Shown piece by piece: positions 46,730 to 58,900 of a stretch of 64,000 nt of DNA. Origin of the DNA: Phoronis australis. Taxonomy: Eukaryota; Phoronida; Phoronidae. The position numbers and the translations under genes are program-made. The stretch lies in the NCBI GenBank assembly GCA_002633005.1, contig NMRA01000003.1:2102727-2166726 (forward strand), read 5' to 3'. The first letter of the stretch is position 1, and every line of letters begins with the position of its first letter. The notes below the pieces were generated by a model, which was not told where the DNA came from, did not search any database, and saw only the letters and a program-made list of their open reading frames with translations.

Positions 46730-49700
46730 CGAATATACACATCAAATAATTTGACAAAATGAATTCCCTTTCAGCACTATTTACCCAGGACTGTACGGAA
46801 CACCTCATACTCGTAAAGAACACATAGATACAAGTTTTACCCAAGGTAAAACCTTCATAATCCAGTAACAGAAGCTGCAGCACACAACTGACAGTGAAAC
46901 CCCTTTGCACTCTGCCTATGATGGAATTCCGCTTCAGTTCAGCTATCAAGGTGGGTTCCCAGTCATTTTGTACGAACACTTTTTAACATTTACTGCACAT
47001 AATGAGCTGAAGATGCTGAAAGTACTCCATGCAATTTACCAAGAATATTTCGCTTGGTCTCATAGAATCAAAGAAACCAATAACTAACCAGTCTTCAAAG
47101 TTGGGGAACTTTGTTGAATGTGTCAATAGGTAAATGCGTTATGCACCAACAGACAATTGTCTTGTGAAGGAGTCGACAGCCATGAATCCAAGAAGCAACA
47201 TTCAATCACATCAAACAGCTGTGGAGGAATGAATGTGTTCGCTAGGCTTGAACATAAGAAAAACGGCAGCATTTGCTTGCAGCAGTTAGTAAATGGGGAG
47301 TTTGTAGGAGGAAACCCAGCATGGCATTATTGACAACATGCTCTTTGACAAATTCTGCACTTGAGTGGTGATTAATTTCTTACATCATAATCTTGAAGTA
47401 TTTTGGGATGACACTATTCCATTCTACTATTTTTGACATTTTGACAGCAGCGGAGTAAAATTTGTTTTAAAAACTTAAATAATTCCCACACACCGGCATG
47501 GTTTAGCCCTAAAAAAACCATCACGTACAGTTTGCGACAAAATTGACAAAAATATCTCTATTAACATCAGAGAAAACAACAACAGATTTAGTTAACTATT
47601 AATTTTTGTGCCCCTTTGACTATGATACAAAATTGTGCCAAACACAAAGATGTTGCTAAAAACTCTTGACAAGGCTTCTAACGGCTCCTCTCAAAAACAG
47701 CAAGACCTAATCCTATAGTACCACAAAATGACTACAAACTTAGCATAATGATGCTAGGTTATTTATTCACTGGAGTTTAGTAAACAGTTACACTGGCAGC
47801 AGTACAACTGCAGTGAATACGCAGAGGCATCAATTATTAATTCAAAGAGTTAACGCATTTATTTCTTTACATACAATAAGAAAACAATATACTTTCCCAT
47901 GAGTCATTCAATTTAAATATATACATATAAAATCTATTCAGATTCAGACATTCAGAAAAAACAAACGTAGCAAATATACCTAATCCAAAAGTCAATATGT
48001 TAGCTTAGTACTGTATAGTCCATCAAACTATCAGGTTGACAACAATTCAGCTGATGCCTATGGTAAACTAAATCCCCATTTGTTTGGGTTAACACCCAGG
48101 CCACTTGAATTGAAAACCTCAAAAACCATGTGTAGGGCAATGAGCCAATCATGAACATTCAAAAACCAAGTTTTTGAAAAGTAAGGGTAGTTGCTTACCC
48201 AAACACCAACTTTTGGTCAACAAGCAGGGGTTAGTACAGATGAAGTCATATTACAGTCAAGAATTAAAAAACAAGGTAAATAATGTTCTGCTAGTGAGTT
48301 TAAGGTAAATGAATGACAACGTTTTTGGAGCTGAAATGAGCAGCCACAGAGATATCGTGTTTAAAGAAACCAGTTCCTGACTTAATGAATTATAGTTGAG
48401 CACTTGATAGATCATGGGCATTGAAAAGTGAAAACTTGGACAATTAGGAGGGCATTAGCAGAACATGGGTGTTAACCCGTAGATTTACGGTATCTCACTT
48501 GTTACCACAGAAACAGCTGAGAAAACACAAAACTCGTCATAAATTTCCCATTAGCTAAGAACAAGCAGTTCTGACAAGTTAAGATGTGAAATCAAGTGCA
48601 ACACAACCTGATCATCAACTACTAATAGTATTTTCTGAATTATTAATGACAATGGAATCCCACCAGTACTTCAACACATACAACAGTCCGTAGACAAAAC
48701 ATGCGCATAATGCCTTGTTAAAAATTTGTAAATTAGAAAACAAAACATGAATAAGTGGAAATAGGGAATTTGAAGGACAACTTCAGCTTAACAGAACTCT
48801 TATGTACCAACCTGTTGGTGAAAACTTCTGACGTGAAAATCCAATTTTTAAGTTGGCAAAACCCGCCGAGTTAAGGTGTTCAATTAGCTTACAGATCATT
48901 TTTTCTGAGAAACTAATTAAATTTGATTTTTGATTTGAATGAAATTCCTCAACTTTACAACATGGAAGTCGCATCCCCACTCTTCAGTGCACTTAACTTT
49001 ACTTGACTGTTGGGTATGTCAGTAAGAAGACAATCGAAATAATTCTTTAAAGAGTTTATCTACTGAGAGTGTGGCCTCTGGGTGTTCTCTCTTCGCGGCT
49101 GTGCAAAATTATGTGCAAGCTTTTATATTCACGGACCAACGGACATTTTTTGGAATTTTCTTCCAAGAACAATTCAGTAGATTGTATATGTCAGTGTGGT
49201 AATACCAACTGGATACTATATCCAGGAAAATGTGACTACTGTGTCCTCGTTGCTGGCAGTTACGTAACTTAAGGCAGATTTTTCGCAGGAGGTACATTAT
49301 AGATGACACTGTGAAGTTCTTATGAAGCAAGTGAGACAGGACTGGAGCTTGGCTCACCCATAGGAAGCAGTCGTCACTATAATTGTGCCATTAGCTTTTG
49401 CAAATATATTAAGCTCCTTGAAATTCAGAGAAATTTGCAAGTTTGCATACAGCGGATGACTGATGATCAAATGCACATGACCCAGGCTTAAATTCCAGCT
49501 TTGATCAGAGATTTTGACAACTTGAAAATTTGAACTGAGTTTTGAAAATTCAATATGGGATTCTGCTCAGGTAGAAAATATTGACAAGGACAATTTTTAA
49601 GTGAGAGTGAGAGCATTGCTCCTTCACAATTTACAATAGATAAAATATGTGACTACTTACAACATATTAACTGACTTAAATGAAATCTCATCTGAAACCA

Positions 49701-49889
49701 ACAACCTCCTTTGCATCAACTTGCACATGATGTAAACTGGCTTCATAAATCCACTACATGGATAACTACGAATCACATAATGCAGTAAAGTAAAGTTTGT
49801 ATAGTAACATTATTACAAAATGAATGTGATCACAGAAGGTGCAAAAAACATGCAGAGAGTTGACCTCTAGCTGACCTCTAGGCTGACCT
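46730..49889. other. WAPL 3' UTR and region downstream of it
   Basis: No coding sequence is secure. The WAPL 3' UTR must begin at the right edge. Minus-strand AATAAA candidates occur near 47.86 and 47.77 kb. Weak phase-compatible upstream exons for the 45.3-40.8 kb gene lie near 46.85 and 47.4 kb. Confidence 0.45.
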
Positions 49890-49955
49890 CTATGCTGTCT
49901 CTAGTATCTCAATCACCTTGATTATTGAGCTTCCCCCTGTGTTCTCAACAGCTTT
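49890..49955 (-). CDS. WAPL: WAPL exon n, last coding exon with stop
   Basis: This 66-nt exon starts in phase 0 after acceptor tttccgttgtag. It encodes [20 protein letters not shown], one alanine, then TAG. It aligns with the vertebrate C-terminus, which ends SISRVIEYLEHC, although the terminal cysteine is replaced. The bases around and after the stop are a short imperfect tandem repeat of TGACCTCTA-like units. The 3' UTR continues to the left. AATAAA candidates occur on the minus strand near 47.86 and 47.77 kb, but the cleavage site cannot be fixed. Confidence 0.92.
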   Translation of the reverse strand, partial: KAVENTGGSSIIKVIEILETA

Positions 49956-52900
49956 CTACAACGGAAAACCAGTCAATGGATACATTCTCAGAACTGGAAC
50001 ACTTCAAAACTCTTTGATTTCAGTTATTATCAGTGACAAGAATGCCTCGTATATTTGACAAAGCAGCCCATGGAACCATGCACCGTTTTAAGCATTTCAT
50101 TATATTCATATTTTCGACAGACAAAAACCATTTAATTTTTTTTCAATTCCAGCAACAGTCGGTTGCTAACTGCACAGTGACATCAGGTCTAGGTTTTATG
50201 AAGCTAAGTGAAACACTTTTTACACTGGAAATGACCATTAAAGAACAGTCAGAATATCAGAGCTTTATCTTGGGTTGAAAGAACAGGGTTTCTAAATTAA
50301 CATGACATCAACATTTTGGAAAGTAACTACTAAAACGAGACAAAGCCAAACTTAAATTAGAAATTGTCAATAGCTTCGTTCTGCAAGTTACTTATTGCAT
50401 GTTGTTAAGTGGCAATATATGTGTTTTCTTATCAAGCGACGGACATTATTACGGCCCAAAATATGAATAACAACAAACTGATGAATCAAATCTTACAAAC
50501 AACTGACAATATAATTACCAACATCGACTAACTAAACATGTACATGATAAACATAATTTTCTAATTCATTAACAATATTCAGTCGAAGGAAGCACCTTGC
50601 CATTGCAATACTGGTAATATATCAAAAGTTGTTCGCAAGATTTTTTATTATTGCTTTTAGCTATTTAGCCACTCAGGTGTCAGAGATCAGACGTCCACAT
50701 TACGACAATCCAATACAGTGACACTGGAGTTTGACTGATGAAGCCCCAGGTGAAACACACCTGGTCTCATCCAGCACAACACTTACCGTTAAGCTGATGA
50801 AGCTGAGAAACTTGTGCAACACTTTGACAAGAGGATCAAAACTTCCATCAGGCAAGAATGTACGCACACGATTGATATGGTTCTGAAACAGCAAGTGTGG
50901 GCCGTTCAAAAACACATGGCTATACCACTGACTAGAAAAGGCAAGGGGGTGCCCGAAGGGCCCATGAACCCCCCCCCCCCACCCATTACGACTATAATCG
51001 AGTGAGCTTCTTCTCCAAGTCAACCCATGATGTTTAGACCCACTGACGAATACTTCTGACTACTTCTGGCTACACCAATGCACAATACAATTATTGAGGA
51101 AAAATGTTAAATTCAACCATAAATCTTGCATATAAGTCTGAAACTACAATTGCCAGATATGAGGACAATTTTTTATTCTAAATTCACTTTTTGACGTGAC
51201 TATTACCCTGCTGCATCAGATTAGAGTGACAAGAGAAGCAGAACATACCCTGTTGCCTTGTATAAGACAGCCAATCAGCAAGGCAATATATGACGCCACT
51301 ATATTGTCTTCCATGTGCTTGCCTGCTTTATGAAGAACTGTAACAAAGTATACAAAAACATCACCAAAGACTGCCAATAATCATCAGTAATAGTGCACAG
51401 AGTTGTCAACTCATGTAACTATCAGGTAACAAGGCCCAAGTCAGATGGCGCAGAATACCTTGAACCCATCCCAAATTGGGAAGGCATCGCCTCTCTAATA
51501 AATAAGAACAACGTGGAGCATTGAAATGCACCCACGAATGCACCGCAAACGGTGTGCTTCTAGGGGTGTTTATTTGGAACATAAAAATGGCCACTAGATG
51601 ACGCAAAATAAGTCAAATCTATCTGCAAACGGGTATGTGTCATCAAAGCTATTTACCAAATTTCATAAAATAAGTCAAGGAACCAAGGAAAACATAAAAA
51701 ATGAAATTACCACTAGGAGGCTATAGGCGCAAAAAAGACATAACTGCCACTAGGAGGCGCCAGAGAAGATAAAGCTGTCGGAAAGTCATCGTCAGACTTC
51801 CTCTTGACATTAGGAACATGCATGCCAATTTCCACAACCATTCTTATAGTGGCTTGGTTGACAGATGGGCAAATGCCAAATAACAAGACTCGAAAACAGA
51901 GAAAAATGGCCACTAGGTGGCGCAAAATACCATGAATCAAACCAAAAAACGGAGGATAGCGTTAGTTTACTACTAATAAATGCCTATATGCCAAATTTTA
52001 TGAAAATCCGTTGACGACCTTTAAAGATTTAGAGGTAAACTAGGGGGCACAGTGGTAGTCTGATCCATACAGAAGTCATCATCCTCTGTTGTCAACTACA
52101 TATAAATATACCAGGAAAATTCAATAAAGATCCTGTGGAGTGCGCCATGCGCACAAAAACAAAACAACTGCTACTAGGAGGCGTCACAGTAGTCGAAGTC
52201 ATTGGAAAATAATCATCAGCCGTTCTCTTCACAGTAAGAACATACAGGCCAATTTTCAAAATCATCCCTAGAGTGGTTGGGTTGATAGGACGGGCGCCAA
52301 AAAACTCGAAAACAGCAAAAATGGCCACTAGGTGGTGCAAAGTACCTTGGATCCAATCGAAAACAGGAGGAGAGCGTCATCTCACTAACAGATGCCTAAC
52401 TGCCAAATTTTACTAAAATCTGTTTAGTACCTCTGAAGATATAGAGGTAAACATAAAAAAGTAAAATTGCCACTATGGGGCACACCTGTAGTCACATAGA
52501 TCCGAAATTCGTCGTCATCTATCGTCAGCTTCATAGGAACACATCTGCCAAGTTTCATCAAGATCCTGTGAGGGGTTTAGGAGATACAGCTGCGGATGCC
52601 GGACGCCCAGACAGAGATGATGGCAAAATGCACCCACATATAAATATGTGGGCGCAAACATATGGGTGCGTAAAAACTAACATTGCCCCTGGGGAGCACC
52701 CTAGTAGTCGGATCTGACTGAAAGTGGAAGCCATCCATTGCTGCATTCAAAGAAATACACTGAAAAAAAGATACTGAAGGGGGTTTAGCAGAAACAGCTG
52801 CAGACGAAAAAATAAAATTTCCAGTGGGGGTCGCCACAGTAGCCGGTGACGTCCGAAAATGAACACAACACTATTCTTCTCAGAAGGAGCACATCTGCCA

Positions 52901-55900
52901 ATTGTTTAAGTGACTAGGCTAGAGAAGTGGAGAACGGTAAAAATGGCTGCTAGATGGCACAGAATGTGTTGACTACATGAGTAAACGGAAAAGCGTTATC
53001 GTCCCTGTAGTAGATACCTATTAGCCAAATTTCGTGAAAATCTGTCAACAAACTCTGAAGCTAAAGAGGTAGACATAAAAACCCTAAAATTGCCACTAGC
53101 AGATAAAGTGGTAGTCGGATCCATCCCAGAATTTGCTCACACTGTCCAATCCACAATAGGAACATGTCTGCAAAATTTCCTGAACATCTACCAAGAGGCT
53201 ATGGAGATATAGCAGTGGACATCAGCCAGGCGAACGACCGAACAGCTGGGGATGACGGCATAATGTGCCCACATACACACACAAAAATAATAACAATTCT
53301 TCAAATTGGAAGTGTGATACTGAGAAATAGGCGCACACTATCTGACTGACTTAATCATTGTTGTACCAGTTTTGTTATCTGTTTTTAACATTGTCGCTCA
53401 AGTAAAAAACACACTGGTATACACTGGGGTTGGGACTAAAAATTTTGGGCAACTCAGTCATTGAGCATAGTTATCTGAACTGAAATGCAAGGGAACACAA
53501 TTTTTGTAACTCAATCACATTTTCAGAACTTTCCGTACTGCCCCACACTTCCGCTTTGAGGAACTTAGTGTTGTATGCAACAGAAGCAACAAGAAGCATT
53601 GGCTTACACCCAGAAGCTTGCCCTTCTAGACAGAGATGGCAACACATGCAGTGGTGAACTGTACAGGCTTACCTTCAGTAAGGTCAACCTCTTCTTGTGA
53701 AGCCTGGGGCTGATTTGAGGCGGCCGGGCGTGACCTCTGACTGCCCACCCATTCAACACCATCATCAGACTCATGCCACTCCCCACTCTCGTCCAATTGA
53801 TTGTCACTAGGGGTCTCATCACTGATGTCTTCTTCCTTCTCCATCTGTCGAGCTGCCTCCAATTTCTGTAGAAACAGCTGCAACAAAGCACAAGTCACTG
53901 ATGAGTCGCCATACTAACACACTAACACCAAAATGCTACATAAGCCCATGATGACTTCAGACACTGAAAAGCCACCACAGTCCAGTAACGCAGAGTCACC
54001 GATGAGCATTCATATTTATGCACGAACAGCAAAATGCTACAAGATAGCAAACGTGGACTTCAGACAACGACAACAGTTAACACAGAAATGCAACATGACA
54101 GTATATTTGGTAGATACTAAGATGACAGTTTTGCAGAACTGCATTGGGTTCAAAATAGAATGCCATTGAGTGTTATTTCAACTAATTCAATCAGCATAGA
54201 TCTGCTGAAAACTGGTTATGCAACTAAAGCCATTGTACCTGACCACAATCACTAGTCTACACACACCGCCACTATTCTACATACACTCAGCTGTACTAGA
54301 ACCCCAGCAGCATCCATCACTATTCTACTTAGAATCACCTGCACTAGAGCCTCAGGAGCGTCCAGACAGTCTTCCTGAGTGAGGGAGTCATAAGAACTGA
54401 CAGTCTCTGCAGTGAGTAACCGCCGCCTGTTGAGATCGCTGTGCTCTACCAAGTTGATCAACAAACCAACACCCTAAAACAGTTTTAAAGACATATTCAC
54501 TTATCCAACGTGACAGTGGCTTGTTGTTACAGTTTTGTAGGACAGGATAAACAGGCATTGTAGCCTGGCTTATAATGTTTAACTAGCCACGGTAAACAAA
54601 GTACAAATGTGTACATTGCACACAGTTACGCAGTGATGAGGTGCGTTTCCAGGATCAGGGGCAGATGACTTGTACAGAACAGACATAAGAGGCACTGCTT
54701 ACACTCCTTCAAAACACAAAAGTGACAGAGCTAGACATGGGAGGTTCCAACCCACTGGCTTCCGTTCGGGTGACATTTTTACAAGGATGTAAACATTTCA
54801 TCTTCAAATTAACGCTTTGATACAAGAAGAACACCATTTTCATGCAAAAAGTGGGAGTAGTAATGAAATTATCCATACCAGAACCAGAATATCAAATCTC
54901 TCCTTCATGGGTACATATTGTGGTGACTGCAGAACACATAGTAAGACTGTATTAATAAGTCCATCTTGTTCCCCCACACAGAGGCTGGCATGCTCTGTAA
55001 AGGCATAAATCAGTTTGTAGGCTGGTAAATTACTTATTCACAGTGAAAATGTAGACTTCTAGCTAGCAATATGACTTCTACAAGTGGTTGCAAGGGTCAA
55101 CGTTTCAAGACCTCTACTTTGTTTGATCAAGATAGTGAGAAAAATATAAAACGGCCAAATTCCAAGGTTGAATGTTGTAACGACACTTCATTTTCTACTT
55201 AACGATTACTGGACGTATTTTTGTAACATCAATATCCACACAAAATGTTCACGTGAACAACCAAGAGGAATGACTTCAAAAGCACGTGGTTACAAAACTG
55301 CCGAATAACAATTACACTCTAATTTTAAACTTGAGGCAAATAATGAAAGTTAAAACTAGAGAAAGACACACACTAAAAAGGTCAAAATGAACAAAACAGG
55401 TCAAGAGAGCCCCCCATTTTCCATGTCTCCTGTACAGCAGTCGGCAAACAGTCGGGAAAGTGTAAGTATGTCCAGAATGATGGACCAGAGCATTGAAATC
55501 AGCAAGCAGGAGATACTGACTTACCATTGTCATGAGTGAGATTCAGCAATACCCTCAGTATGGCCAACATACACTCCAGAATTACCCGTCCTATATGGCC
55601 TAGCTCACCCAACTCTTGGCCATACACGGCGATACAGCCTTCACAAATCTTCAAGGCTCTATGGTAAATACGTAAACAGACGGTCAAGCATGTAACAAAA
55701 ATACAAACTTGTCTGATTTCGCAACATACAAGAGTGTTCAATTGATAGCGAGGATAGATGTCTATAACATACAACTAGAGTGACACACGCGTTATGTAAT
55801 TAGTTGATGCCATTTTGATCAATACAAGTAACGAGAGAAAGCTTGGGTGGTGTGGTATTTTAACACAGATTAAACATCATGAATATATATAAACATGCTC

Positions 55901-58900
55901 TTATAATCAAGGAAATAAACAAAACAAAACAAAACAAAACACAACAAAATAATTAAAGCACCCTAGCAAACCAATACAAAACACAAGCCATAGCAAACCA
56001 ATACAAAACACAAGCCATAGCAAACCAATACAAAACACAAGCCATAGCAAACCAATACAAAACACAAGCCATAGCAAACCAATACAAAACACAAGCCATA
56101 GCAAACCAATACAAAACACAAGCCATAGCAATCCAATACAAAACACAAGCCATAGCAAACCAATACAAAATTCAAGCCATAGCGCACCTGCATACAGCTC
56201 TGATGAGCATCCCATTAGAATAGTTCACCATGAATGTCTGGTTCTCTGTACTCATGAATGAAACCTGCAAAGACAACACAACTACATGAGCTTAACGCGC
56301 ACACATATTGTGATAAGCGACACACCCTGCCATAAGACAACAAAGTCATCACAGTCCACTTCAGTCAAATACCAATTACTTAGTAAATCCAAGGAGAAGT
56401 GCTTTATAGCATTTGTTCAAAAGCCACTTTGAAGTTGCAATGCACCGCTGGCAAGTAGCTCCATCTAGCGTTCTGCTAACAGAAACGTTGCTTGCCATGA
56501 TTTGGTGTCCAAACAAGCCCAAAATAATAATATACTGATAAGAAAAATTGCAGTTTTTTTCATTTATTCCCTATTTGGAGAGAAATCTGCCTTTCATTGT
56601 CAGGTTCCCATAGAGGATATCGTAAAAATCGGCTTGCTTACTCTACTTATTTCTCAGCAATAGTCAGTTATAACATGCCCATATTTTGAGAACCAGTTTC
56701 ATGTCCGTTATTCAGTGTAGAAAACTGGTTCTCTGACAATTGCTTATTTCTCTACCACAAAAGTGCACACACACTATGCATGCCTAACTTGAAACATAAG
56801 CACCTGCATAAACACACCACATGTCATGTCCACACAACCATGTAGACCATAAGATATATATATATAAGGTCACCGCAATAACAATGTCTACTATCAAAGT
56901 TATGCAAGCCTAAAGCATGACCTCGAATACGGTAGACATTAAATGTTTGAACAATCTTGCCCAAGATTAATAAAGTAGAAACTACATTTTTTGAGATGAA
57001 TTAATCTTACCAATAGAGATTATTCAAGGTCGGTGAATTAGGCGTGGTGACCGAAATAAAATATATTTTTTTATTTTTCTGACATGTGTCACGTGACCAG
57101 TAAACCTACATTTTCCAGAACCTTGAGCCACCTATCCACTTTACTCAGTCTTTCAACACTGGCATCGTCCAAGTCCTGGGCACCCTCGTCAATGAATACG
57201 TCAATAGAACTGTGAACTGCAGCAAAATCATCAACAATTATCAACTGCCCAAGACTGCACTACATAAGATCACACTCTTGGCTGAAGCACAAGACTATTA
57301 CAGCGGCACAAATAACTAGTTCAGCACTGACTTTAAGTAACGAAAGCAGATTTCTTTGTTTGTTGCTTCAAAAACTATTCACTTTATCTGAGATTGCCGA
57401 GGATTCCGCGGTAACAGATAAGTTATTGTAAAAAAGATTATACAGTTTCTAGCCCTTAACAAAGCAAAAAATTACTGGAGCAAAATGACACACTTTCAAA
57501 GAATTTGGGCATATGGACTTAGAAAGAAAATAACTTACAATGTCCATAATCAACAGATACCCCACGGAGTTACAGCCAAACAACTTAAGTTATTGACATA
57601 TTCAATTTCAAAAATAACAAAGCAAAATGCATTTTGGCATTTAATGTATTAGATAATTCTAAGAGAAACTTTCAAAAAACAAGAGCAACGCAGAGCGTTG
57701 AAATGCGCCAACGAATGTATCGCAAATGGTGTGCTTTTAGGGTTTGTATCATAAAAATGTCCACTAGATGGCACAAAAACATACAATCCATCCAAAAATG
57801 GGAACATGCCATATTTCATAAAAATTTGTCAAGGAGAACTTCAGAGAAACAAAAGAAAACAGAACAAATGAAATTGCCACTAGTGGGCACAGCGTCCATT
57901 CCATCCGCCTAAAAGTCGTCGTCTGTTATCTTCATATAAATTCACTTACTAAATTTAATAAAGATCCTGCAGTGGGTTTTGGAGATACAGCTATGGGCGC
58001 AAAACAAAACTACCACAAGGAGGCGCCACAGTAGTCAGTTGCCATGATCAAACGTCCTTTTCACACTGAAAACATATACGCCAATTTTCAAAACCATCCC
58101 TAGAATGATTTGGTTGATCGAGGGGTGGACGCCAAAAACAAGATTTGAAAACAGAAAAAATGGCCACCAGGTGGTGCAAAATACCTCGAATCCATCCAAA
58201 AACAGGACGGTAGTATCATCTCACCAATAGATGCCTATATTCAAAATTTTATGAAAATCTGTTGAGGACCTTGAAGATACAGACTGGTAAACGTAAAAAA
58301 CTAAAATTGCCATTAAGGGGCACACCACTACTCAGATCTGTCCGAAAGTCGTCGTCATCCATTGTCAACATCATATAAATACACTTGCTAAATTAAGTAA
58401 AGATCTTGCAAACGGTTTAACAGATATAGCCATGAGCACAAAAAAAAACTGCCACTAGGAAGCGCCACAGTAGTCGAACTCGTCGGAAAGTCGTCATCAT
58501 CCGTCCACTTCATAGTAAAAACATACATGCATGCAAATTTTGACAATTATCATGAAAGCGGTTTGGTTGATAGACAGACTCGAAAACAGTAAAAATGGCC
58601 ACTAGGTGGCGCAAACTATGTCAAATCCATCTGAAAACAGGAGGATAGCGTCATCTCACTAATAGGTGCCTATATACCAAATTTTATGAAAATCCATTCA
58701 GGACTTTTGAAGATACAGAGGTAAACATAAAAAACTAAATTGCCACTAGGGGGCACACCGGTAGTCAGAGCCGTCCGAAAGTTCGCTCACGCTGTCCCAT
58801 CTACGGAAGGAACACATGTGCAAAATTCTATGAAAATACGTCTAGGCGTTTTGGAGATAGAGCAGCGGACGCCGGACGGACGCCGGACGGAGATGACGGC

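Noticed and set aside
50700-51023. 107-codon minus-strand ORF taken as one exon
   Set aside because: Only the central 96 nt are WAPL coding sequence. The ends are intron read-through past a clear acceptor and donor.
52475-53349. Several 60-85 codon ORFs on both strands
   Set aside because: All lie in the modular dispersed repeat and are not shared in frame with the other copies.
55907-56215. Minus-strand ORFs with repeated hydrophobic FAMACVLYW-type units, resembling a membrane repeat protein
   Set aside because: They translate a 27-bp minisatellite that begins at a WAPL splice donor. All three frames give repeats.
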